NCBI RefSeq assembly: GCF_025833875.1
Contig: NZ_JAOYOD010000001.1
Coordinates: 1,674,001 to 1,738,000 of the forward strand
Length of the DNA stretch: 64,000 nt
DNA from: Reichenbachiella ulvae
Lineage (GTDB): Bacteria > Bacteroidota > Bacteroidia > Cytophagales > Cyclobacteriaceae
Reading direction: 5' to 3'
Program-made: the position numbers and the translations under genes
Shown: positions 8,707-16,057 of the stretch, piece by piece
Numbering within the stretch: the first letter of the stretch is position 1
How the letters are laid out: each line of letters opens with the position of its first letter
The notes under the pieces: model-generated
Told to the model about the DNA's origin: nothing
The model's input: only the letters and a program-made list of their open reading frames with translations
The model's database searches: none

Positions 8707-8747
8707 AAACAGCCCAGTAGGAAGTACCCAACTCGGGCTGTTTTTTT
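8707..8747 (+). terminator. Rho-independent terminator after the DUF4469 gene and hairpin array
   Basis: AAACAGCCC (8707-8715) pairs with GGGCTGTTT (8735-8743), followed by a run of T. The hairpin array lies between the stop codon and this terminator, so the array is transcribed as the 3' UTR. Confidence 0.8.
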
Positions 8748-8761
8748 ACATATTACTAAAC

Positions 8762-8835
8762 CCCTCCAAGGGTTTCTTCGCCAAACGAACCAAGCTATAC
8801 TTTCAACCCTAAATAACCTGCCAACCCTTGGAGGG
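8762..8835. repeat. REP-like palindrome family B, arms separated
   Basis: CCCTCCAAGGGTT (8762-8774) and its exact complement AACCCTTGGAGGG (8823-8835) are separated by 48 bp. The same arms form a compact palindrome inside the RAYT gene at 14256-14284. Here the centre is expanded, as if two half elements flank an insert. Confidence 0.7.
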
Positions 8836-9053
8836 TTATATCCATAGACTCCCCCTTCTACAAAACACAGTCAAAAACCATAAAATCTACGAATAGTACC
8901 ATTAGCTCATGTATCTACATGATTGACGCAAAGATTCTTTTCTTATTAGCATTTTAAATATTAGTTTGAGGCTCGACCCAGCAGCACAGGGTCATCAGGC
9001 ACATCTATTCGAGAAAAGGTATGGGAATTACAAGCAGTGATGCTTGTACTTAG

Positions 9054-9106
9054 ACAAAAACAAAAGCCCCGAAGGTAGTCGAGGCGCTAAATGTTTTGTT
9101 CACAGC
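9054..9106 (-). other. Second tracrRNA-tail-like module with terminator
   Basis: Read on the minus strand, it begins GCTGTGAACAAAACATTTAG and enters a 7-bp stem (GCCTCGA with TCGGGGC, one G-T pair; plus-strand arms 9066-9072 and 9079-9085) followed by a T-rich run (9054-9065). It resembles the bona fide tracrRNA tail (GTTGTGAAAACATTTAAAG then hairpin and T run) but has no anti-repeat before it. It may be a read-through tail of the tracrRNA or a decayed duplicate. Confidence 0.55.
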
Positions 9107-9140
9107 AAATAATTGAATTATGGAGTTCACGAAACATTTA

Positions 9141-9235
9141 AAAAGAAAAAGCGAGGTACTGAAGACAGCCCCCGCTTTAAATGTTTTCACAACGGAATAA
9201 TCCTTATTGTGATTGATTAACAAATTGGTAAGACG
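9141..9235 (-). ncRNA. tracrRNA of the type II-C system
   Basis: On the minus strand the anti-repeat TACCAATTTGTTAATC plus AATCACAA (plus-strand 9207-9230) pairs over 24 nt with the 5' part of the crRNA-sense repeat, with one C/A mismatch and two G-U pairs. A nexus-like hairpin follows (AAGGATTATTCCGTT, 9193-9207), then GTGAAAACATTTAAAG and a terminator. The terminator stem AAAGCGGGG/CCTCGCTTT (9148-9178) ends in a T run at 9141-9150. A weak -7 box TATATTCG lies at 9234-9241, putting the start near 9230. It is divergent from cas9 and almost abuts it. The 5' end is not certain. Confidence 0.88.
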
Positions 9236-9258
9236 AATATAGATAAACTAACTAGAAT

Positions 9259-12200
9259 ATGAAAAGAATATTAGGATTGGATTTGGGGACCAACTCGATT
9301 GGGTGGGCCGACATACTGCATGATTTAGAAAATAAAGATGGACATATCGAAGGACTGGGAAGTAGGATTATCCCAACAGATGCAAAAGTACTGGACAGAT
9401 ATAAAGCTGGACAAGCCCTATCCAAAGCAAATGCAGGACAGGCATTTACTGCTGCTGGTAAAAGAACAGATTTCAGATCCATCAGAAAACTTTACCAACG
9501 TGATAATCTTCGACGCGACCGACTGCACAGAGTATTGAATGTGCTAGGTTTTCTACCTCAGCATTATGCAACATCCATCGACTTTGTTGAAAGGAAAGGT
9601 CAATTCAAAGAAGGTAAAGAAACCAAACTCAATTATATACAGTCCGAAAACGGGAAGCATCAATTCCTATTTATGGATAGCTTTCAAGAAATGGCTCAAC
9701 TCTTCAAAGCAGCTGGTCACCATCAAAACATCCCATACGACTGGACGATCTACTACCTGCGCAAAAAAGCCCTCCGCAACAAAATCACTAAAGAAGAACT
9801 GGCCTGGCTCCTACTTCACTTCAACCAAAAGCGTGGCTACTACCAACTGCGCGGTGAAGAGGAAGAGGAAACGGATGGCAAAGTAAAAACATTTGAAATT
9901 CTCGAAGTGGGTAGAGTCGTTGACTCGGGAGAGAGCATCAAGAAATCTGGTGAGAAACTCTACGATATATATTTCTCTAATGGATGGCAGTATGACAAAC
10001 AAACTACCAAACCTGACGATTGGCTAGGCAAAACAAAAGAGTTCATCGTCACTACCTCGCAAACAGCCAGTGGAGATACCAAGAGAACATTCAAGGCCGT
10101 TGATTCTGAACAGGACTGGATCGCCATCAAAAAGAAAACCGAACAAGATATCGATGGATCAGGTGAGCACGTAGGAGAATACATATTCGAGCAGTTGCTA
10201 GCCAACCCCACGCAGAAAATACGTGGCAAACTAATCCGCACCATAGAGCGCAAATACTACCGACAGGAACTGGAAGCCATCATCCAATGTCAAGTCAATC
10301 ACCATCCAGAGCTCAACCTATCCAATGATGACGGGAAACGCCTCTATGCAGCTTGCATCAAAGAACTGTACCCCAACAACGATGCTCATGCTGCCAATCT
10401 CAAAGAAAAAGGGCTCTTGCACCTTTTCGTCAAGGATATCATATTCTACCAGCGTCCACTCAAAAGCAAAAAGTCCACAATAGGAGGCTGCCAGTACGAA
10501 ACCAAATCCTACCGTATAGAGGAGAAAAATAAGGCTACTGGCGCGATGGAAACTAAGGAGGTTAGCCGTCCGTTATCTGCTTGCCCGAAATCACATCCTA
10601 TGTTTCAAGAGTTCCGCTTGTGGCAGTTCGTTCACAACCTTAGAATCTATAAAAAGGAACATATCGAAGAAGGTAAGACCGTATTGGATCACTCCGTCAC
10701 AGATCAATGTTTCAGCACAGAGGACGAGTGGATCGCACTATATGACATACTGAATAGCCGTAAAGAAGTCGAGCAAAAACACATCATACAGTATCTGGTC
10801 ACTTCCAAAAAGATCGATAAGCAGAACAAGGACAACTACCGCTGGAACTATGTAGAAGACAAGAAGTATCCAGCCAATGAAACGCGTCATATGCTCCTAA
10901 CTCGTCTCAAAAAAGTCACTGAAGATCCTGAAGCATTTCTCACCGTCGATAGGGAGCTGACCCTCTGGCACATGATCTATTCGGTCACAGACAAAATTCA
11001 GTTTATAAAAGCACTAAAGACTTTTGCTGTTAAAAATGGTCTGAATGATGAGTTAATGGAAACTGCTTTTGGCAAGACACCTCCCTTTGACGGTGACTAT
11101 GCGGCCTACTCGCTCAAAGCGATCAAAAAATTGCTTCCCCTTATGCGGAGAGGATCGTATTGGTCTATTGAAGACATTCTGCCAGAGGCAAAAGAGCGCA
11201 TAGATGACATCCATGCCCGACTGACATCTATCGACTATGATGCTAAGAAAATAGACGAATGGGTAGCAGATGATGAGATCACTAGTGCCGTACTCAGGAG
11301 CTTTGCCAAGACAAAAGACCGTCCTATGTCTGGTCTCAATACCTACCAAGCGTGCTATGCCATCTACAACCGTCATGCCGAAGCTGGCGAGACTCAAACC
11401 TGGCGGCATCCTCAGGATATTGACATGTTCCTACACCATTTCAAACAACACAGCCTGCGTAACCCAATCGTCGAGCAAGTGGTCACCGAGACCCTGCGTA
11501 CAGTCCGTGACATCTGGATACAGGCTGCTCGAAATAGTGGCGCACCCTACGAGGAGAAGGCCAATACTCTTACTGGCAAGGTAGAAAAACACTACCCACT
11601 GGTATTCGATGAACTACACGTAGAGTTGGGCCGTGAGATGAAAAATCCAGCGGAGAAACGGAAGAACATGACCCGTCAAATCACCGAAAACGAAAACACC
11701 AACATTCGTATTCGTGAAATCCTCACTGAACTGATGCAAGACCCGAACGTAGATGGTGACATTCGTCCCTACTCGCCTAGCCATCAGGATTTGCTCAAAA
11801 TCTACGAAGAAGGTATCTATCAAAACCCTGACAGTAAGTTTGATCAACTGAGTCAGGACGACATAGACAAAATCAGAAAGAAGAACGACCCAAGTAAAAA
11901 CGATATCCAGCGATACAAGCTATGGCTGGGGCAAGGGTATACCTCTCCATATACAGGCGAGATGATCCCACTGAGCAAACTCTTTACCACTGCCTATCAG
12001 ATCGAGCATGTGATTCCACAGAAGAGGTACTTCGATAATTCTTTAAGCAACAAGGTTATTTGCGAGTCAGAAGTAAATTCCCTAAAAAGTGACAAAACTG
12101 GAATGGAGTTTATTCTTCACCATGGAGGAGAGCGAATAGAAATTGGCCAAAATAGATCAGTAAAAGTCTTAAAAGTTGAACAGTACGAAAAGCACTGTAA

Positions 12201-13962
12201 ACAGTACTTTGCCAAGAACAGAACGAAGCTCAACAACCTGCTAAGTGAAGACATCCCAGAGGGCTTCATCAACCGACAGCTCAACGACAGCCGTTATATC
12301 AGCAAGCTAGTCAAAGGACTACTGAGCAACATGGTGCGGGAAGAAAACGAAACGGAAGCCACCTCACGTAGAGTTGTGAGCACGCCAGGAGCCATCACCA
12401 ACCAGCTCAAAAACGACTGGGGACTACACGACAAGTGGAACGAGATCGTAGCACCCCGCTTCGAGCGACTCAATGAACTGACCAATACCAATGAATATGG
12501 TGAATGGGACAGCAACATCAATGCCTTCAGAGCCACAGTCCCTGAGGAGCATGCCCGAGGCTTCAACAAAAAACGTATCGACCACCGACATCACGCACTC
12601 GATGCACTCGTGATCGCTTGCACCAGCCGTCAACACATCCAGTATCTCAATAGTCTAAACAACGAAAAGACAAGGCACGAACTACAGCCAACCCTCTTGA
12701 TCAAAAACGAGAAGGGCCACTTTACCAAGACCTTCCAAATGCCATGGAAAGGTTTTGCACCACAGGCCAAAGACAAGCTGGAAACTACCATCATCAGCTT
12801 CAAACAAAACCTACGCGTGATCAACAAAGCCAGCAATAAAACCTGGCAGTGGGTGGAGCGCAACGGACACAAGAAAAAAGAACTCGTACCCCAAACCATA
12901 GGCGACCACTGGGCCATCAGAAAGCCAATGCATGACCCCATGCCATATGGCAAGGTAAATCTATGGTTTGATGTACTTGATATCGACAAAAGCCTTTCCA
13001 AACGACATCTCATCATAGACCCAGAGATTAGAGCAAGAGTTGAAGATGTCTTTATCCAAAACGATTCATCATCTGGAAAAACTGTCAAATATTTGAAATC
13101 AAACCCAATCCTAGACAACCTTGGATTGCCTGTAAGGAAAACACACTTTAAGGTAAGCAACAACAAATACGGGAAACGTCAAGCCATAGATTATCTAGCC
13201 GATGATAAGTATAAGGGTGTTTTAAAAAAAATCTATAAAGTAGCTGATTATAGTCTTCAAATAGATTTAGTCATGCACCTGAACCAAGACTTCACAAATC
13301 CTAAGAATGCTTTTTCACCTGAGGGTATTGAAATCTTTAATGAGAACAGGAAGGCAAAAGGACTGGCACCAGTTTACAGAATAAGAATTGTTGAGTCAAG
13401 TTCAGCTCGATTTGACCTCAGCAAAAAGAGTGATAAATCTCATAAAAAAATGGAAGCTGCCGAAGGCACCAACCTTTTCTTCGCCATCTACTGGGACGAA
13501 GAGAGTCAATCACGCAGCTACGAAACGGTCCCCTTACATGCGGTGATCGCACACCAGAAGCAAGTCGCACATCTACCAAAAGCGGAACGCACACCAATTC
13601 CGGTCAATCCCGAAAAAGGCCGACTGCTATTCACCCTTTCCCCCTATGATCTGGTCTATGTACCTACTCAGGAGGAAATAGACAGCCCACACTTGGTAGA
13701 CTTCACTCAGCTAGATACTAATCAATCTGGCAGAGTGTATAAGATGGTGAGTACTACTCAGGGGAAATTAGATTGTGTGGTCAATTTTTATGCAAAAGAA
13801 ATTATCAAGAATGAAATGGGTAGTAATAACAAAAACCAAAACACCATGGATGGACTAACTCAAATCAAAGAAGTCTGTTGGAAACTTACCATTGACCGCC
13901 TGGGTAACATCACTCATGTAACTAACCACCTCGGCCAGATCGTCCAGGTGGGGGAATATTGA
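9259..13962 (+). CDS. cas9: Cas9 endonuclease, type II-C
   Basis: An RNA-guided DNA endonuclease of 1567 residues, at the large end for Cas9 but usual for Bacteroidota. RuvC-I is GLDLGTNSIGWA with D8. An Arg-rich bridge helix spans about residues 68-95. RuvC-II is ELHVELGREMK with E789. The HNH core is IEHVIPQKRYF with H917 and N931 (in SLSNKV). RuvC-III is DHRHHALDALV with H1112 and D1115. All nuclease residues are present; the Asp before the HNH His is Glu916. The long region between bridge helix and RuvC-II is the REC lobe, and about 450 C-terminal residues hold the PAM-interacting part. Two stretches (near 12040-12190 and 13010-13450) look more AT-rich than the rest. Confidence 0.98.
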   Translation: MKRILGLDLGTNSIGWADILHDLENKDGHIEGLGSRIIPTDAKVLDRYKAGQALSKANAGQAFTAAGKRTDFRSIRKLYQRDNLRRDRLHRVLNVLGFLPQHYATSIDFVERKGQFKEGKETKLNYIQSENGKHQFLFMDSFQEMAQLFKAAGHHQNIPYDWTIYYLRKKALRNKITKEELAWLLLHFNQKRGYYQLRGEEEEETDGKVKTFEILEVGRVVDSGESIKKSGEKLYDIYFSNGWQYDKQTTKPDDWLGKTKEFIVTTSQTASGDTKRTFKAVDSEQDWIAIKKKTEQDIDGSGEHVGEYIFEQLLANPTQKIRGKLIRTIERKYYRQELEAIIQCQVNHHPELNLSNDDGKRLYAACIKELYPNNDAHAANLKEKGLLHLFVKDIIFYQRPLKSKKSTIGGCQYETKSYRIEEKNKATGAMETKEVSRPLSACPKSHPMFQEFRLWQFVHNLRIYKKEHIEEGKTVLDHSVTDQCFSTEDEWIALYDILNSRKEVEQKHIIQYLVTSKKIDKQNKDNYRWNYVEDKKYPANETRHMLLTRLKKVTEDPEAFLTVDRELTLWHMIYSVTDKIQFIKALKTFAVKNGLNDELMETAFGKTPPFDGDYAAYSLKAIKKLLPLMRRGSYWSIEDILPEAKERIDDIHARLTSIDYDAKKIDEWVADDEITSAVLRSFAKTKDRPMSGLNTYQACYAIYNRHAEAGETQTWRHPQDIDMFLHHFKQHSLRNPIVEQVVTETLRTVRDIWIQAARNSGAPYEEKANTLTGKVEKHYPLVFDELHVELGREMKNPAEKRKNMTRQITENENTNIRIREILTELMQDPNVDGDIRPYSPSHQDLLKIYEEGIYQNPDSKFDQLSQDDIDKIRKKNDPSKNDIQRYKLWLGQGYTSPYTGEMIPLSKLFTTAYQIEHVIPQKRYFDNSLSNKVICESEVNSLKSDKTGMEFILHHGGERIEIGQNRSVKVLKVEQYEKHCKQYFAKNRTKLNNLLSEDIPEGFINRQLNDSRYISKLVKGLLSNMVREENETEATSRRVVSTPGAITNQLKNDWGLHDKWNEIVAPRFERLNELTNTNEYGEWDSNINAFRATVPEEHARGFNKKRIDHRHHALDALVIACTSRQHIQYLNSLNNEKTRHELQPTLLIKNEKGHFTKTFQMPWKGFAPQAKDKLETTIISFKQNLRVINKASNKTWQWVERNGHKKKELVPQTIGDHWAIRKPMHDPMPYGKVNLWFDVLDIDKSLSKRHLIIDPEIRARVEDVFIQNDSSSGKTVKYLKSNPILDNLGLPVRKTHFKVSNNKYGKRQAIDYLADDKYKGVLKKIYKVADYSLQIDLVMHLNQDFTNPKNAFSPEGIEIFNENRKAKGLAPVYRIRIVESSSARFDLSKKSDKSHKKMEAAEGTNLFFAIYWDEESQSRSYETVPLHAVIAHQKQVAHLPKAERTPIPVNPEKGRLLFTLSPYDLVYVPTQEEIDSPHLVDFTQLDTNQSGRVYKMVSTTQGKLDCVVNFYAKEIIKNEMGSNNKNQNTMDGLTQIKEVCWKLTIDRLGNITHVTNHLGQIVQVGEY

Positions 13963-13978
13963 TACAATAAATAACCAA

Positions 13979-14013
13979 TAGACCTGACAGGTTTTAGAAA
14001 CCTGTCAGGTCTA
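13979..14013. repeat. REP-like palindrome family A, copy 1
   Basis: Perfect 16-bp arms TAGACCTGACAGGTTT and AAACCTGTCAGGTCTA flank a 3-bp centre (TAG). It lies 16 bp after the cas9 stop and 19 bp before the RAYT start. Confidence 0.9.
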
Positions 14014-14032
14014 AACCTATAAACCAACAACC

Positions 14033-14638
14033 ATGCAATCCGAAACCTACTACCATATTTATAATCATGCGAATGGATCCGAAAACCTCTTTCGGTCTCA
14101 GGAGAATTATCGCTACTTCTTGCAGCAGTGGAGTAAGTATATAGAGCCCATAGCGGAGACTTATTGCTATTGCCTGATGCCTAATCATTTTCATGTACTG
14201 GTTAGGGTTCGAAGTGAGGATGAAGTATTGCAGTTTTTTAGATTAAAGCAACCAGCCCTCCAAGGGTTCGGAACCCTTGGAGGGTTTTCTGCTATCATCA
14301 GCCGACAGTTCTCTCATTTATTCAATAGCTACACTCAGGCTTACAATAAGATGTACAGTCGAAAAGGCAGCCTCTTCATGTCCAACTTCAAACAAAAAGA
14401 AATCACCACCGACGACTACCTTTCTAAAATAATCCATTACCTCCATCACAACCCCGTCCATCATCGCTTTTGCAAACATTACAAAGACTGGCCCCACTCC
14501 TCCTATCATGCATTGATAAGTAATCAACACACTCGTCTTCAGCGACGGGCGGTATTAGAATGGTTCGGGGGCAAAGAAGAATTCACAAAGTTTCATCAGC
14601 AAAATATTGAGTATCCAGAACAGATTAAACTAGAATAA
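14033..14638 (+). CDS. REP-associated tyrosine transposase (RAYT, Y1/HUH family)
   Basis: 201 residues of the Y1_Tnp superfamily. The HUH pair is in CLMPNHFHVLVRV, preceded by YYHIYNHANGSENLF at the N terminus. The candidate catalytic tyrosine lies in the DDYLSKIIHYLHHNPVHH region after KGSLFMSNFKQK. RAYTs are single-copy HUH nucleases that act on REP palindromes; family A palindromes flank this gene closely on both sides (13979-14013 and 14651-14679). Residues around KQPALQGFGTLGGFSAI are encoded by a different, in-frame palindrome (14256-14284). The frame is intact and key residues are present, so it may be active. It separates cas9 from cas1. Confidence 0.93.
   Translation: MQSETYYHIYNHANGSENLFRSQENYRYFLQQWSKYIEPIAETYCYCLMPNHFHVLVRVRSEDEVLQFFRLKQPALQGFGTLGGFSAIISRQFSHLFNSYTQAYNKMYSRKGSLFMSNFKQKEITTDDYLSKIIHYLHHNPVHHRFCKHYKDWPHSSYHALISNQHTRLQRRAVLEWFGGKEEFTKFHQQNIEYPEQIKLE
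14256..14284. repeat. REP-like palindrome family B inside the RAYT coding region
   Basis: CCCTCCAAGGGTTC (14256-14269), a single G, and GAACCCTTGGAGGG (14271-14284) form a perfect 14-bp inverted repeat. It is read in frame as part of QPALQGFGTLGGF. The arms equal those at 8762-8835. Confidence 0.9.
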
Positions 14639-14650
14639 AATACTATTTAA

Positions 14651-14679
14651 ACCTGACAGGTTTCAGAAACCTGTCAGGT
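14651..14679. repeat. REP-like palindrome family A, copy 2
   Basis: ACCTGACAGGTTT and AAACCTGTCAGGT around CAG, lying 12 bp after the RAYT stop and 28 bp before cas1. Confidence 0.9.
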
Positions 14680-14707
14680 CTAAAAGAATCACGACAATTG
14701 AACAACC

Positions 14708-15625
14708 ATGATCAAGCGAACCCTATACTTTGGCAATCCAGCCTACCTCAGCACCAAAGACCAACAGATGGTCATCTCCTTTCCCGAGGAGGAAAAAGAA
14801 AAAGTCAGCATCCCTATCGAAGATATAGGGGTAACCATTTTAGACCACTATCAGGTCACCATCAGCCAGGCGCTGATACACAGACTGATGGAAAACAACG
14901 TAGCACTAATCACCTGCGATGACAGACACTTACCCACTGGTCTACACCTGAACCTATCGGGTCATACCCTGCAGCAAGAACGCTTCACCGCACAACTGCA
15001 GGCCACTGAACCCACCAAAAAACGACTTTGGCAGCAAGTGATTAGCAGCAAAATCAAAAACCAGGCAGCCCTGCTTGAGGCCATCTATCAAGATCATGAA
15101 GCCTTGCTTCGCTGGTCCAAACAGGTGAAGTCCGGTGACCCGGACAATCTGGAAGCCCGCGCTGCGGCGGTTTACTGGAAGAAGCTCTTTACCGCCCATA
15201 CGGACGACTTCAAAAGAGGGAGGTTCGAAGACGAACCCAACAATATGCTCAACTATGGCTATGCCATCCTACGAGCCATTGCTGCCAGATCGCTGGTGGG
15301 ATCAGGCCTACTCCCCACCTTTGGCATCCATCACCACAACCGCTACAATGCCTACTGCCTGGCCGATGACATCATGGAGCCCTACCGCCCCTTCGTAGAC
15401 GAGCTGGTGCTCTCCATCATGGACATGGAGGACATAGACATCTACGACCTCTCACCAGAGCTCAAAAAACACCTACTACAGCTCCCTACCATAGACGTAA
15501 TGCTAGGCAAAGAACGTAGACCGCTGATGGTCGCCATGCAACATACCACAGCCAGTCTGGCCGAATGTCTACTTGGCAATCGCGACAAGTTGAAACTCCC
15601 CGAACGATGCAAACCTATCGCCTGA
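14708..15625 (+). CDS. cas1: Cas1 integrase, type II
   Basis: The metal-dependent integrase subunit that, with Cas2, inserts new spacers. 305 residues. The catalytic glutamate is E149 in [15 protein letters not shown]. The histidine is in the cluster [11 protein letters not shown] (about 208-210), and the acidic partner lies in [16 protein letters not shown] just after it. These match the type II Cas1 pattern. The start ATG lies 28 bp after a REP palindrome. The 3' end overlaps cas2 by 19 bp. No csn2 or cas4 is nearby, so the system is II-C. Confidence 0.97.
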   Translation: MIKRTLYFGNPAYLSTKDQQMVISFPEEEKEKVSIPIEDIGVTILDHYQVTISQALIHRLMENNVALITCDDRHLPTGLHLNLSGHTLQQERFTAQLQATEPTKKRLWQQVISSKIKNQAALLEAIYQDHEALLRWSKQVKSGDPDNLEARAAAVYWKKLFTAHTDDFKRGRFEDEPNNMLNYGYAILRAIAARSLVGSGLLPTFGIHHHNRYNAYCLADDIMEPYRPFVDELVLSIMDMEDIDIYDLSPELKKHLLQLPTIDVMLGKERRPLMVAMQHTTASLAECLLGNRDKLKLPERCKPIA

Positions 15626-15945
15626 ACCAATACCGAGTCATGTGGGTCATGGTGTTTTTCGATTTGCCTACGGATACCAAAAAGGACCGTAGGAATGCGG
15701 CGCTCTTTCGCAAGCGTTTGCTCAAAGACGGCTTTCGCATGTTTCAGTTTTCGATCTATCTCAGGCACTGCCCCAGCAGGGAAAATGCCGCTTTGCATAT
15801 CAAAAGAGTAAAGAAGAGTCTACCACCGGATGGCTATGTGGGCATCATGATCATTACCGACAAGCAGTTTGGTAACATGGAGCTCTTCTATGGCAAAAAA
15901 GAAAAGGAACTGCCCGAGACACCACAGCAACTCTCTTTGTTTTGA
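15607..15945 (+). CDS. cas2: Cas2, type II
   Basis: 112 residues, ferredoxin-like. The first strand is [14 protein letters not shown], with the conserved Asp of the VFFDLP motif and the [24 protein letters not shown] helix-strand. A basic stretch and a C-terminal tail PQQLSLF follow. It forms the Cas1-Cas2 complex. The open frame starts earlier (15565), but ATG 15607 (MQTYRLNQ) is the sensible start, overlapping cas1 by 19 bp. Confidence 0.96.
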   Translation: MQTYRLNQYRVMWVMVFFDLPTDTKKDRRNAALFRKRLLKDGFRMFQFSIYLRHCPSRENAALHIKRVKKSLPPDGYVGIMIITDKQFGNMELFYGKKEKELPETPQQLSLF

Positions 15946-15953
15946 TACAAAAA

Positions 15954-15984
15954 AACCTGACAGGTTTCGGAAACCTGTCAGGTT
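15954..15984. repeat. REP-like palindrome family A, copy 3
   Basis: AACCTGACAGGTTT and AAACCTGTCAGGTT around CGG, starting 8 bp after the cas2 stop and lying between cas2 and the CRISPR array. Confidence 0.9.
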
Positions 15985-16025
15985 TTACGTTCCTTTTACA
16001 CCGAACAAACAACCTCTAAAACACA

Positions 16026-16057
16026 ACAGCACAGGCAGTTAAACCTACCTGTGCTGT
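16026..16057 (-). terminator. Inverted repeat across the cas2-proximal border of the array
   Basis: ACAGCACAGG (16026-16035) and CCTGTGCTGT (16048-16057) form a perfect 10-bp stem with a 12-nt loop. The right arm includes the first five bases of repeat 1. On the minus strand it follows the last crRNA unit and is trailed by TGTGTTTT, so it may end pre-crRNA transcription. Alternatively it may be a leader element for spacer integration. Confidence 0.45.

Noticed and set aside
8836..9053. Possible gene or RNA between the family B palindrome and the tracrRNA tail
   Set aside because: No open frame of useful length, and no clear hairpin beyond short chance pairings.
15442..15798. 118-codon minus-strand frame over cas1/cas2
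   Set aside because: Shadow of the two cas genes, whose frames carry all the conserved motifs.
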